Below, one piece after another: positions 46,091-56,112 of a stretch of 64,000 nt of DNA (position 1 is its first letter; each line of letters starts with the position of its first letter). The DNA comes from Fluviibacter phosphoraccumulans_A. Lineage in GTDB: Bacteria > Pseudomonadota > Gammaproteobacteria > Burkholderiales > Rhodocyclaceae. The stretch lies in NCBI GenBank assembly GCA_036287865.1, contig CP126743.1, forward strand, positions 744,001 through 808,000, read 5' to 3'. Below the pieces are notes generated by a model. It did not search any database. It saw only the letters and a program-made list of their open reading frames with translations, and was not told the DNA's origin. The position numbers and the translations under genes are program-made.

Positions 46091-46735
46091 TCAATCGCCA
46101 ACGTAAGTGGCGGCATCAGGTTGTTTCAGTAGATTGACGGGTTGCTGCGCGGTCGGTGCGACCACACCCATAGAGATCAGGTACTTCAGGGCGTCTTCAA
46201 CCGACATGTCGAGTTCGAGCACGTCTGATTTAGGGACCATGAGAAAGAAGCCTGATGTCGGATTCGGGGTCGTGGGCACGTAAAGGCTCACCATGTTGTC
46301 GCCGAGGCGCTCGGCGATCTCGCCGCCCAGGGTGCCGGTCAGAAAGCCGATAGTCCAGCTGCCCTGACGCGGATACTGTACGAGTGCTGCCTGGCGAAAT
46401 GCCTGGCCTGATGGGGAGAAGACGGTATCCGAGATCTGTTTGACGCTCTGATAGATCGACCGCACGACAGGGATGCGATGGAGCAGCGCTTCCCACCAGC
46501 GAACCAGACGCTGGCCGATAAAGTTAGCGGTGAGGAGACCTGTGATGAAAACGACGAGCAGCGTCATGATGGCGCCAACACCGGGAATGTTGAAGCCGAC
46601 GAGCGCGCGCGGTTGCCATGCGTTCGGTAACAGCATGATTGACTGATCCATCATGCCGAGGATGAACGAGAGCACCCAGAGGGTAATGCCCAGAGGCGCC
46701 CAGATCAGCAGGCCGGTAATGAAGTAACGTTTCAT
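46091..46735 (-). CDS. DUF502 inner-membrane protein
   Basis: Membrane protein of 214 residues with two hydrophobic segments (about 5-30 and 52-75), then a soluble domain with HRIPVVRSIYQSVKQISDT and PTTPNPTSGFFLMVPKSDV. Function is unknown. A place just upstream of aspS is conserved in many betaproteobacteria. Probably the first gene of DUF502-aspS-barstar-nudB. Confidence 0.9.
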   Translation of the reverse strand: MKRYFITGLLIWAPLGITLWVLSFILGMMDQSIMLLPNAWQPRALVGFNIPGVGAIMTLLVVFITGLLTANFIGQRLVRWWEALLHRIPVVRSIYQSVKQISDTVFSPSGQAFRQAALVQYPRQGSWTIGFLTGTLGGEIAERLGDNMVSLYVPTTPNPTSGFFLMVPKSDVLELDMSVEDALKYLISMGVVAPTAQQPVNLLKQPDAATYVGD

Positions 46736-46810
46736 CGCTTTGCCGCAAAGCGGCAGATAGGTTCCAAACCGTTGATTATAGCGGACTGACGGCGATTTCT
46801 GTAGGCAGAT

Positions 46811-48010
46811 TCAAAGGACATTGCCCAGCTGGAAGATCGGTAGGTACATTGCGATCACCATGCCACCAATAATGAGTCCCAGAACGACCATCATCAGGGG
46901 CTCCAGGAGGCTGTTGAGCACGCTCACGAGGTCGCTGACCTCACGTTCGTAAATGTCGGCCACTTTTCTCAGCATATCGTCTAGCGACCCGGATTCTTCG
47001 CCGATGGCAACCATTTGTATGGGTAAAGCGCTGAAAACGGCTTGTTGACGCATCGCCACAGATAAACTGGCCCCTTGTTGTAACTGCAGCCGTATTTTTC
47101 GGGAGGCATCGATAAAGCTGTGGTTGCCTGCCGTGTCACCTGCCGGGCCTAAAGCGTCTAGCGGCGGAATGCCCGCGCTAATCAGACTGGCGAGGGTCTG
47201 GCTCCAGCGGGCGATGGCTGCTTTCTGAAATAGGCTGCCCAGGATGGGTAAACTTAACAACCAGCCGTCTGTTCGGGTTTGCCAGACGAGGTTCGCTTGC
47301 CATTGTCGATAGAGCGCAAACCCGGCACTGCCCATGAGCCCGAAAAACAATAGGCCGTACTTGCGGAGGGCGTTTGAACTGTCGATCATCAGTTGAGTGG
47401 GCCAAGGCAGCGCTGCGCCAAAACTGGCGAAGCTTTGTTCAAAAGCGGGTACAACCAGCCACAGCAGTAGCAGGCTCACGATAAACGCAATACCCAGAAT
47501 GGCAATCGGGTACACCAGTGCACTCCGGATCTTGCCTTTAATTGCCTGCATTTTCTCGTGATAACTGGCGATGCGTTCAAGCATCACGTCGAGCAACCCG
47601 GATTGCTCGCCCGCAGCCACCAGGGTGCAAGTCAGGACATCAAAGGCTTTGGGGTGCTGTTGCATGGCCTGTGCCAGTGATGAGCCCATCTGCAGATCGG
47701 TGCGTATCTGCAGCAACATCTGACTGGCCACAGCTTGATCCTGGCTTTTGGCAAGGAGTTCCATGGCGGCCAGTAGGGGGGACTCCTGCGTGGATCAGCG
47801 TGGCCAGTTGGCGCAGGATCAGGCCGATTGCTTTACGGGAAATGGTGGGTTGCCGGCGCCACGGCCGAACCAGTTTGATCGGCGTGATGCCGCGCTGACG
47901 TAGTGCTACCCGGGCACGCATGTCGTTGGCGGCACGGATTTCTCCTTTGAGTAGCGCGCGATGCCCGTCCAGCCAAAGCGCCTTAGCGAATCTGATTCTG
48001 TTTTAGTCAC
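46811..48010 (-). pseudogene. pilC: Type IV pilus inner-membrane protein PilC, frameshifted
   Basis: PilC is the platform protein for pilus assembly (T2SS F domain repeated twice). GTG 48010 overlaps the pilB stop and begins TKTESDSLRRFGWTG. Near 47964-47971 the frame changes to LDGHRALLKGEIRAAND-like sequence. It runs to LATLIHAGVP, where a run of six C (plus-strand G6, 47776-47781) shifts it again. Five C would give the usual AGVPLL. From there both T2SF domains are open to 46811. The first break could be a 10-bp deletion between TGGACGGG repeats, an inference. Confidence 0.83.
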
Positions 48011-49645
48011 CACGATCTTCGCTGCGTTCCGTTTCTATCAGTACTTCCGATAGCGAGGTGATGCCAGCGATAACCTTTTCGAGGCCTGCTCGGCGTAGGC
48101 TGTATACTCCTTCTTTCTGCGCTTGAAGTGCCATATCTCTTGCGCTCGCGTGATTGAGCATAAGCTGCTGCAATGCGGGCGAAACTTGCAGCACTTCAAA
48201 AACACCGATCCGACCTTTGTAGCCGGTGTGGTGGCATTTGGTACAGCCAGTCGCTTTGTAGAGTACCCAGTCGCCGTGGGCCTGTTGGCTGATTTCGTCA
48301 GCAGTAAAACCTGCCTCTTGAAGCAAGGCTGAATCGGTTTCATCCACGGTGCGACAGTCACAAAGGCGGCGCATCAGGCGTTGCGCCACGATCAGTAAGA
48401 CGCTACCGGCAACCCCATAATTTGGCAGCCCCAGCTGTAAGAGGCGTTCCAGGGTGGTGGTTGCTGACCGCGTGTGTAGGGTAGAGAGCACCAGGTGCCC
48501 GGTTTGCGCGGCTTTCAGCGCAGTTTCTGCCGTGTCGCCATCACGGATTTCGCCCACCATCAGGATATCGGGATCCTGTCGCATAAAGGCGCGTAGCGCG
48601 ACGGCGAAGCCAAGACCCGTGCGCTCATCAATGTTGACCTGATTGATGCCGACCACTGGTATTTCTACCGGGTCTTCTACCGTGGCAATGTTCACGCCCG
48701 GTTGGTTCAACGCGTTGAGACAGGCGTAGAGTGTGACGGTTTTGCCGGAACCAGTTGGATCCGTAACGAGAACCAGCCCACTGGGTTGGTGGATAGCTTC
48801 GTTTAGTTGATCGTATTGGGTCGGCGATAGATCAATTTTATTGAGACTCAGGCGTGCATCCTGACGATCGAGAATCCGAAGAACAATCTTCTCCCCATAT
48901 AACGTGGGCATAGTGCTGATCCGGAGATCGGCCTGAGTGCCGTCATCGGTTTGCACCTGTAACTGACCATCCTGTGGCAAGCGTTTTTCTGCAATATCCA
49001 GACGGGAAAGTACTTTTAAGCGAGAGGCGAGCCGATCACGAAAATCGTTGGGTGGGGCTTCCTGTGCTTGTAATCGTCCATCAATCCGGTAACGAATTCG
49101 GTAAGTGTTTTCGTAGGGCTCGAAGTGGATATCGGAGGCGCCACGTTCTATGGCGATGCTGAGCGTCTTTTGTAGAAAACGTACAACGGGTGCTTCATCA
49201 ACAGCCTGATCGGTAGCAATCCGCGTCTGTGTACTGGCTGATTCGGTGGCGTTACTTTTGGCTGTGGCGGCATATGCAGTGAGTTGCGACACGTCAACCA
49301 CGCAAGGCTCTATTTCTAGACCCGTCTGGAACCGTATGGCATTGATTAGCCTATCATCGCTGGGGTCTGCCATCCCGAGCTGCAGGCGTTGCCCAGATAA
49401 GCGAATTGGCTGGTAGCAGGGATTGGGGGCCAAACTGACATCTGGATAAGCAAGATATGGTGGTTCTATGTCGATGCGGGCAAAGCCGAAATCTGATTCG
49501 ATAAAGCGGGCGATGGTTGCCGCATCGATAATCGTGTCGGCAACCAGCTCGGCCGGTAGGCTAGTTTGTCGCTGTTGAGCGCGAAGGAGGCAGCCGCTTC
49601 GGGAGCTAGCCCGCTTTGTATCAGTGCGCGGGCTAGGGTGCTCAT
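48003..49645 (-). pseudogene. pilB: Type IV pilus assembly ATPase PilB, frameshifted
   Basis: Hexameric ATPase that drives pilus extension. ATG 49645 (overlapping the upstream gene as ATGA) reads STLARALIQSGLAPEAAASF. Near 49583-49588 the frame must change to continue AQQRQTSLPAELVADTIIDA. One extra C would do it. The rest is open: the N1 domain, RYRIDGRLQ, EKIVLRILDRQD, Walker B ILMVGEIRD and the cysteines CDC and CTKC. The Walker A reads DPTGSGKT instead of GPTGSGKT, so its first glycine is aspartate. Frameshift plus that change suggest an inactive gene. Confidence 0.82.
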
Positions 49646-50523
49646 AAAGGCCGGTTAAGAATAACTTCCAGCACAAAGCGGCTGCCCACATAGGCTAGCA
49701 TTAACATCACAAAGCCGGTGATTGTCCATGCGGTCGCTTTTTTGCCCCGCCAGCCGCGTAGTTTGCGACCGAGTAGGAGTGCGCCAAAAATTAACCAGGA
49801 CAGGCAGGCAAAAATCGTTTTGTGATCAGCGCGAACCCAGGTGCCGTTCAACTGTTCCGACACCAGCAAGCCGCTGGCAAGAGACGCCGTGAGTAATAGA
49901 AACGCGATGCCCAGCATGCGGAATAACAGGTTTTCCATACGGAGCAGCGGTGGAAAACGCCGCACCGCAGTGAGGCGGGCCGGGTCGTGCAACTCCCGTT
50001 CGGCAATCCAGAGCAGGCACGCTTGTAAAGTGGCCAGCAGAAACACGCCATAAGCCAGCATGGCAAGAATGAAATGCAGGCGAAACAGCCAGGCATCGAT
50101 ATGCACGAGCGGGTGCTCGACAGGAAAAATAAGCGGTAACAGCACGCCCGCACAGGCGGTTGGCAGAATCAGTGCCAGCAAACCACGTTGTTGATAGGCA
50201 AGGCTTTCGAACCCGTGGAGCACGACGGCCAGCCATAGAATGACTGAGACGGTGAGCGCAAAGGAAAAGTGCACCGTGCCCCCACCAAACATGTCCAGAT
50301 ACAGTGCCGCCGCATGAACAGCAATGGCAAAACCCAGCAACGCTGGGCTAACCCCGGCCGAGGGCTGCGTGTCGTGCGGTTTGCCCAGGCTCTGGGCGAG
50401 CCTGGCGCCTGATTGATGCGCCACTTGGCGAATGACCTGCCAGCTGAGTAAACCATAGGCCAGGGCAGCGATGGTCGTCAGTAGCGTCGCGAGCGGGAAG
50501 GGAAGCGATACAATTATCGGCAT
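49642..50523 (-). CDS. CcsA/YpjD-like cytochrome c assembly membrane protein
   Basis: Membrane protein of 293 residues with eight or so hydrophobic segments. The late region holds TWVRADHKTIFACLSWLIFG, matching the conserved C-terminal part of the CcsA/HemX family; GTWVRADHK is the Trp-rich region used in haem handling. Proteins of this sort sit between ffh and pilB in many betaproteobacteria. ATG 50523 is chosen because the longer frame would begin at the ffh start. It is divergent from ffh by 47 bp. Confidence 0.82.
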   Translation of the reverse strand: MPIIVSLPFPLATLLTTIAALAYGLLSWQVIRQVAHQSGARLAQSLGKPHDTQPSAGVSPALLGFAIAVHAAALYLDMFGGGTVHFSFALTVSVILWLAVVLHGFESLAYQQRGLLALILPTACAGVLLPLIFPVEHPLVHIDAWLFRLHFILAMLAYGVFLLATLQACLLWIAERELHDPARLTAVRRFPPLLRMENLLFRMLGIAFLLLTASLASGLLVSEQLNGTWVRADHKTIFACLSWLIFGALLLGRKLRGWRGKKATAWTITGFVMLMLAYVGSRFVLEVILNRPL

Positions 50524-50570
50524 AGGCTCATTTATATCATGTGCCCCGACCAAATGTTCGAGACTGATCA

Positions 50571-51947
50571 ATGCTGGAAAATCTGACCCAACGGCTTGGC
50601 CGTGTCATGAAAACCATGCGAGGCGAAGCCCGCATGACCGAAGCCAATATTGGCGATGCTTTGCGTGAAGTGCGTATGGCGCTGCTGGAAGCGGACGTAT
50701 CCCTTCCGGTGGTGAAAGATTTTGTTGCACAGGTTAAGGAAAAGGCGCTGGGTGAGGATGTGGTCGGCTCCCTGACACCGGGCCAGGCCTTTGTAGGGGT
50801 TGTCCATGAGCAGTTAAAGCAGCTCATGGGCGAGGCGCAGGTGCCTCTGGCGCTGAATCAGCAGCCACCCGCCATTATTCTGATGGCCGGTTTGCAGGGT
50901 GCGGGTAAAACCACCACCGTCGGTAAACTGGCCCGCTGGCTCAAGCAGCACCAGAAGAAAAAAGTCATGGTAGTGTCCTGTGACGTCTATCGTCCGGCCG
51001 CTATCGATCAGCTCAAGCGCGTCGCCGAACAGGTTGGCGCCAGTTTTTTTCCATCGTCACCCGATCAGAAGCCCGCAGACATTGCGGCCGCAGCGGTGGA
51101 TTGGGCACGCAAGCATCATGAAGAAGTGCTGATCGTCGATACGGCCGGTCGTCTGGCCATCGATGAAGCCATGATGGCCGAAATCAAAGCGCTACATACG
51201 CAGCTCGATCCAATCGAAACCCTGTTTGTCGTTGATGCCATGTTGGGTCAGGATGCCGTTAATACCGCCAAAGCGTTTAATGAAGCGCTGCCGCTCACCG
51301 GTGTTGTGCTGACCAAGTTGGATGGTGATGCGCGAGGTGGTGCGGCGCTTTCGGTGCGTTCGGTGACCGGTAAGCCCATTAAATTTATTGGTGTTGCTGA
51401 AAAGCTGGATGGTCTGGAGCCGTTTTATCCGGATCGTATGGCGTCCCGTATTCTGGGCATGGGCGACATCCTGTCACTGGTCGAAGCGGCGTCGCAACAG
51501 GTGGACATGGACCAGGCGCAAGCCATGGCCCAGAAGATCAAGTCGGGCAAAGGCTTTGATCTGAACGACTTCCGTGCCCAGGTGGCACAGATGCGCCAGA
51601 TGGGCGGCATGACGGCGCTGATGGATAAGCTACCCGCCAAGTTTGCCGAAGCTGCGGCCAGTATGCCGGCCGGCAGTGATGAGAAGATGGCTAAGCGTAT
51701 ACAGGGCATCATCGACAGCATGACGCCGGATGAGCGTTCCAAGCCGGAATTGATCAAAGCGAGCCGTAGGCGTCGTATTGCTGCCGGTGCCGGTGTTCAG
51801 GTTCAGGAAGTGAATCGACTTCTCAACCGGTTTGAACAGACGCAGAAGATGATGAAGCAGTTCGGCAGCATGTTCAAAGGCAAGGGCGGCATGATGAAGA
51901 TGATGCGGGGCGCCAAATCCATGTTCGGCGGCAAGCTACCCTTTTAA
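50571..51947 (+). CDS. ffh: Signal recognition particle protein Ffh
   Basis: SRP54 GTPase that recognises signal sequences and, with 4.5S RNA and FtsY, targets proteins to the membrane. The 458 residues have an N-domain, G1 GLQGAGKTTTVGKLAR, DTAGR (G3), TKLDGDARGG (G4), and a methionine-rich M domain (about 330-458) with GGMTALMDKLP and SRRRRIAAGAGV. Full length and intact. Confidence 0.97.
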   Translation: MLENLTQRLGRVMKTMRGEARMTEANIGDALREVRMALLEADVSLPVVKDFVAQVKEKALGEDVVGSLTPGQAFVGVVHEQLKQLMGEAQVPLALNQQPPAIILMAGLQGAGKTTTVGKLARWLKQHQKKKVMVVSCDVYRPAAIDQLKRVAEQVGASFFPSSPDQKPADIAAAAVDWARKHHEEVLIVDTAGRLAIDEAMMAEIKALHTQLDPIETLFVVDAMLGQDAVNTAKAFNEALPLTGVVLTKLDGDARGGAALSVRSVTGKPIKFIGVAEKLDGLEPFYPDRMASRILGMGDILSLVEAASQQVDMDQAQAMAQKIKSGKGFDLNDFRAQVAQMRQMGGMTALMDKLPAKFAEAAASMPAGSDEKMAKRIQGIIDSMTPDERSKPELIKASRRRRIAAGAGVQVQEVNRLLNRFEQTQKMMKQFGSMFKGKGGMMKMMRGAKSMFGGKLPF

Positions 51948-52024
51948 ACCTGCTGCGCTTCTCTGGGGCGTTGTTGCGCGGTGCTCGCTCACTCGCCTAT
52001 CCGTTCGATATGTCTCGTTCGCTG

Positions 52025-52050
52025 TGCTCCGGGCGCCTAGCCCCGGAGCA
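52025..52050. other. Stable hairpin between ffh and proS
   Basis: TGCTCCGGG (52025-52033) pairs with CCCGGAGCA (52042-52050) across an 8-nt loop. It lies between two convergent genes but has no T-run, so it is not a classical terminator. It may stabilise 3' ends or help end the ffh or proS transcript. Confidence 0.45.
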
Positions 52051-52073
52051 GCTTGCGACGGTTTATCTACTGG

Positions 52074-53801
52074 TTATTGCGCCAATGCCTTGCGCAGGTA
52101 AACTACCACCCCCGCCCGATCAATTATCGTCGCCTCGGCATCGCGACGGCCTTTAACCTCGATCTGGCCGGCGGCCAGGCCTTTCTCGCCAATGACCAAG
52201 CGTTGTGGAATGCCAATCAACTCCATATCGGCAAACATCACACCAGGGCGTTCATTGCGGTCGTCGAGCAGTACGTCAAAACCGGCGGCAATGAGTTCTT
52301 CGTAGAGCTCGCTGGCAGCCTTTTGGATGAATGGGGATTTGTGATAACCCATCGGTACGATGGCCACCGTAAACGGGGCAATCGCAGTCGGGAACGCAAT
52401 GCCTTTGTCATCGTGGTTCTGTTCGATGGCTGAGCCAACAATCCGGGTCACGCCGATGCCGTAGCAGCCCATTTCCATCACTTCGTTTTTGCCTTGCTCA
52501 TTGAGGAAAGTGCAGCCCAGTGCTTCGGCATATTTAGTGCGCAGCTGGAAAATATGGCCGACTTCAATACCGCGCACAACATCCAGAACGCCTTTACCGT
52601 CTGGCGATGGGTCGCCAGCGATCACGTTGCGGATATCAGCAACTTCCGGTTCAGGTAGATCCCGGCCAAAATTCACACCGGTCAGGTGTTTGTCGTATTC
52701 GTTGGCACCACAGGCAAAATCCGCCATCACGGCAACGGCACGATCCGCGATCACGCGGATGCCGGCCTTGATACTTACCGGGCCGATAAAGCCCGGGATA
52801 CAACCCAGTGCTTCTTTGACTTCATCTTCACGGGCAAAGCGGAATGCGCCAATATTCGCGATTTTGCTGGCTTTGATTTCGTTCAGTTTGTGGTCACCGC
52901 GCAGGAGCAGTAGCACGAGGCCACCATGGCCACCTTCTGGCAATTCGGGCACGACGGCCAGAGTCTTAACCAGGCCGGACAGCGGCATATCAAGTGCCAC
53001 AGCCACATCTTCACAGTGTGATTTCTTGGGGGTTGCCACATGCACCAGTGGGGCATTGGCAGCAGGTCGCGGTGTTGTCGGCGCCAGCGCTTCGGCTAGC
53101 TCGACGTTGGCCGCGAAATCCGAATCCGGGCAGAAGGCGATATCGTCCTCGCCTGAATCGGCCAGCACGTGAAATTCGTGTGAACCCGTGCCACCAATCG
53201 AACCGGTATCAGCGGCCACGGTACGGAAACGCAAGCCGAGGCGCGAGAAGATGCGGTGATACGTATCAAACATCACGCGGTATTCACGTTGCAGATCTTC
53301 AAAGCTGGTGTGGAACGAGTAGCCGTCTTTCATCAGGAACTCACGGCCGCGCATCACGCCAAAGCGTGGGCGGATTTCATCACGGAACTTGGTCTGGATC
53401 TGGTACAGGTGGATTGGTAGCTGGCGATAGCTCTTGATCTCTTTGCGCACGAAGTCGGTGACCACTTCTTCGTGTGTCGGGCCGATGACGAAATCGCGTT
53501 GATGACGATCTTTAAAACGCAGCAGCTCAGGGCCGTATTGATCGCCACGGCCAGATTCCTGCCATAACTCAAAAGGCTGTACGGCCGGCATCAGCATTTC
53601 CAGGGCGCCAGCACGATTCATCTCATCACGCACAATCGCTTCTACCTTGCGCAAGGTGCGCAGCCCCATTGGGGTCCAGGTGTAAACGCCGGAGGCCAGG
53701 CGACGAATGAGCCCGGCTCGGAGCATGAGCTTGTGGCTAACAACTTCGGCGTCAGCCGGGGCTTCTTTGAGAGTTGTAATCAGAAACTGGGAAGAGCGCA
53801 T
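52074..53801 (-). CDS. proS: Prolyl-tRNA synthetase
   Basis: Class II bacterial-type ProRS of 575 residues with the editing (INS) domain between motifs 2 and 3. Visible: MRSSQFLITTLKEAPADAEV start, motif 2 QTKFRDEIRPRFGVMRGREF, the INS region (about 225-405, CEDVAVALDMPLSG), motif 3 CYGIGVTRIVGSAIEQ and an anticodon domain. ATG 53801 is the family start; the frame runs 24 codons further upstream with no support. Confidence 0.97.
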   Translation of the reverse strand: MRSSQFLITTLKEAPADAEVVSHKLMLRAGLIRRLASGVYTWTPMGLRTLRKVEAIVRDEMNRAGALEMLMPAVQPFELWQESGRGDQYGPELLRFKDRHQRDFVIGPTHEEVVTDFVRKEIKSYRQLPIHLYQIQTKFRDEIRPRFGVMRGREFLMKDGYSFHTSFEDLQREYRVMFDTYHRIFSRLGLRFRTVAADTGSIGGTGSHEFHVLADSGEDDIAFCPDSDFAANVELAEALAPTTPRPAANAPLVHVATPKKSHCEDVAVALDMPLSGLVKTLAVVPELPEGGHGGLVLLLLRGDHKLNEIKASKIANIGAFRFAREDEVKEALGCIPGFIGPVSIKAGIRVIADRAVAVMADFACGANEYDKHLTGVNFGRDLPEPEVADIRNVIAGDPSPDGKGVLDVVRGIEVGHIFQLRTKYAEALGCTFLNEQGKNEVMEMGCYGIGVTRIVGSAIEQNHDDKGIAFPTAIAPFTVAIVPMGYHKSPFIQKAASELYEELIAAGFDVLLDDRNERPGVMFADMELIGIPQRLVIGEKGLAAGQIEVKGRRDAEATIIDRAGVVVYLRKALAQ

Positions 53802-53949
53802 AAATAACCCTGAAAAGGCAAAACCCGGGCAGCAATGCGGTGCCGGGCAATAAATAAAGCGGAAAAACGGCATTCTAACGGATGCCGGCTTTCGTCTGGG
53901 TGCCGGATGTGCCAGAATCAGGGCAATTTCAAATTAACGCAGGTGATTT

Positions 53950-54534
53950 ATGCTAGATTGTGAAGGCTATCGCCCCAACGTCGGCATCATCCTCTGTAAT
54001 GCATGTAATGAGGTCTTCTGGGGTAAGCGCGTCAGGGAGCATGCCTGGCAGTTCCCGCAGGGTGGTATCAAGCGCGGGGAGTCCCCCGAAGAAGCCATGT
54101 ACCGTGAATTGCAAGAGGAAGTGGGTCTTGAGGCGCAGCACGTCAAGATTCTCGGCCGAACCCGTGACTGGTTGCGCTACGAAGTGCCTGAACAATGGAT
54201 TCGCCGTGAGTGGCGGGGCAACTACAAGGGACAGAAGCAGATCTGGTATCTGTTGCGCCTGACCGGCGGGGATCATCACGTCCAGTTAAGGGCAAGCTCG
54301 CACCCGGAATTCGATGCCTGGCGCTGGAGCCAGTACTGGGTGCCGCTTGAATCCGTTGTGGAATTCAAGCGTAACGTTTACCAGTTGGCGTTGGGAGAGC
54401 TGGAGCCCTTTTTGAATGCAGATCGGCTGCGTCATCCAGCACTTGGGCGTCGTGGGCGCCGGTTGCCTAATGCGGGTGCCGATCAAGCACCGCAACAGGC
54501 CGCTGCGCAGGATGAAGGTGCGCACCATGGCTAG
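53950..54534 (+). CDS. rppH: RNA pyrophosphohydrolase
   Basis: Nudix enzyme that converts 5'-triphosphate mRNA ends to monophosphate, which starts RNase E decay. The 194 residues start MLDCEGYRPNVGIIL, with the Nudix box in GGIKRGESPEEAMYRELQEE and WLRYEVPEQWIRREW. The C-terminal 45 residues are Ala/Arg/Gln-rich. The stop overlaps the next gene by 8 bp. It is divergent from proS. Confidence 0.95.
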   Translation: MLDCEGYRPNVGIILCNACNEVFWGKRVREHAWQFPQGGIKRGESPEEAMYRELQEEVGLEAQHVKILGRTRDWLRYEVPEQWIRREWRGNYKGQKQIWYLLRLTGGDHHVQLRASSHPEFDAWRWSQYWVPLESVVEFKRNVYQLALGELEPFLNADRLRHPALGRRGRRLPNAGADQAPQQAAAQDEGAHHG

Positions 54535-55093
54535 CTGGAAGCAATGGGCTGCGGCGCTGTCTGCGGTTTTTGCCGTAGGAAGCGCTCTGGCTGCTGCCGA
54601 GTGCAATACGCGTAAGTATTACGAGTGTTACGAATACGAAGAATCCGAAGACGAAAAGAAAGTCTGGCAAGAAGAGAAGGTTTCGCCGCCTGCTGCCCCG
54701 GATATGGACAAGCTTATTCCCTTTGAAGTGAGTGTTGCCAATGCGAACCGCTTTTTGGTGGACCCTGCAAGCGTTTCGGTAGGTAAAGACGGCGTAGTTC
54801 GCTTTACCGTGGTGATTGAATCCTCGGGTGGCGCACGAACGGTGAATTATGAAGGATTGCGCTGTAAAACGCGTGAACGTCGGCTGTATGTTTTTGGCCA
54901 GCCAGATGGTAGCTGGATTGAAAGCAAAGGGTCTTCCTGGATTCTGATGCAGAAGCAGCAACACAAAATGGTGAATGCCTATCCCGCTGTATTGGCCTAT
55001 GAGTATTTCTGTCTTGATATGGAACCACCGCCGAGCGCCGAAGTGGCTGTGGAGCGTTTGAGGACTGGGCCGGCAGCAACTTCAGCAAGGTAA
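54527..55093 (+). CDS. CNP1-like periplasmic protein
   Basis: Exported protein of 188 residues with a signal peptide (about 1-24, AVFAVGSALAAAEC) and a mature part containing the CNP1-like domain: PFEVSVANANRFLVDPASVS, VRFTVVIESSGGARTVNYEG and the Cys of RCKTRERR. The family is known mostly from betaproteobacteria and its function is unknown. ATG 54527 lies inside the end of rppH; coq7 follows after 4 bp. Confidence 0.85.
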   Translation: MASWKQWAAALSAVFAVGSALAAAECNTRKYYECYEYEESEDEKKVWQEEKVSPPAAPDMDKLIPFEVSVANANRFLVDPASVSVGKDGVVRFTVVIESSGGARTVNYEGLRCKTRERRLYVFGQPDGSWIESKGSSWILMQKQQHKMVNAYPAVLAYEYFCLDMEPPPSAEVAVERLRTGPAATSAR

Positions 55094-55097
55094 TGCG

Positions 55098-55721
55098 ATG
55101 AGTATCGACACATTGATCATTGAAGCAGACAAAGTTCTACGGACGCTTTTTGCATCGCAAACGAGTGTCCGTCCGCATCCGGACAAAGACATGGCCGAGG
55201 CCGACCTGTCTGAGGCGGAGCGCAAACATGTCGCAGGGTTTATGCGGGTGAATCACAGCGGTGAAGTCTGTGCGCAAGCGCTTTACCAGGGGCAGGCCCT
55301 GACATCGCGTGATCCGGCCGTGCGAGAGGCATTGCGCGAAGCGGCGCACGAAGAAATCGAGCATCTGGCCTGGACCGAGCAGCGATTGCGTGAGCTCGGC
55401 AGCCATACCAGCTGGTTAAATCCGCTCTGGTATGCAGGGTCGCTCACCATGGGGGTCATTGCCGGTAAGCTTGGTGATCGCTGGAATCTGGGTTTTCTGG
55501 CTGAAACAGAAAAGCAGGTGACAGCACACCTGGAAAGTCATCTGGCGCGATTGCCTGCTGCGGATGTAAAAAGCGCGGCAATTATTGCGCAAATGGCGAT
55601 CGATGAAACCTCGCATGCACATACCGCAGAGGCCTTAGGGGCTGCTCAGTTTACCCCGCTGGCCAAAAAAATGATGCAAGAAACATCAAAGGTGATGACG
55701 GCGTTGTCCTACCGATTTTGA
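55098..55721 (+). CDS. coq7: 3-demethoxyubiquinol 3-hydroxylase Coq7
   Basis: Di-iron hydroxylase for a late ubiquinone step. The 207 residues hold glutamates in NHSGEVCAQALYQGQ and AHEEIEHLAWTEQR, and a final DETSHAHT for the second iron set. The di-iron form (Coq7) instead of UbiF is normal in betaproteobacteria. AGG TAATGCG at the CNP1 stop supplies the ribosome binding site. Confidence 0.94.
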   Translation: MSIDTLIIEADKVLRTLFASQTSVRPHPDKDMAEADLSEAERKHVAGFMRVNHSGEVCAQALYQGQALTSRDPAVREALREAAHEEIEHLAWTEQRLRELGSHTSWLNPLWYAGSLTMGVIAGKLGDRWNLGFLAETEKQVTAHLESHLARLPAADVKSAAIIAQMAIDETSHAHTAEALGAAQFTPLAKKMMQETSKVMTALSYRF

Positions 55722-55738
55722 GACAACGCCAAACCGCA

Positions 55739-56112
55739 TTAGGCCGCCGGTGAAGAGGCGCGCTGACGCAATTCAAGATCCCAGGTGATTTCAGCGGTTG
55801 CGCCTGGCATGGCGGTTGCCGAGCAGTATTTGTCTTTTGAAAGCGTCACGGCACGCTCTACGGCTTCTTGTTTCAGCGCGTTCGGCCTTCAGAACCACTT
55901 CGCAGCCAGTAACCGGATGGCGGGCCACGCTGCAGAATCAGCACCACATCAAAAGCACTGCAGCCACCGGCGCCCGCCAGCATCATTTCCATCGGGCGCG
56001 GACCCAGGTTGCGCCCACCCAGATCCGGTGGGCCATCCATTGTGATTTTGTGACTACTACCGGTTTCGGCAACAAAGGTCACGTGGTCGCTCCAGCCAAC
56101 GCGGCATTCCAT
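55739..56112 (-). pseudogene. OsmC-family gene with a frameshift and an internal deletion
   Basis: OsmC-type proteins are peroxiredoxins with two cysteines. From ATG 56112 the frame reads GPRPMEMMLAGAGGCSAFDVV with the first cysteine. One extra C (plus-strand GGG, 55922-55924) shifts it; repaired, it reads RHPVTGCEVVLKAERAET. At 55870-55879 it then jumps to ALKQEAVERAVTLSKDKYCS with the second cysteine region. About 20-25 codons of the family are missing. The 10 bp at the join, GCGCTGAAAC, fit both the left (RAET) and right (ALKQ) reading. This is what a deletion between two direct repeats would leave. Confidence 0.85.
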
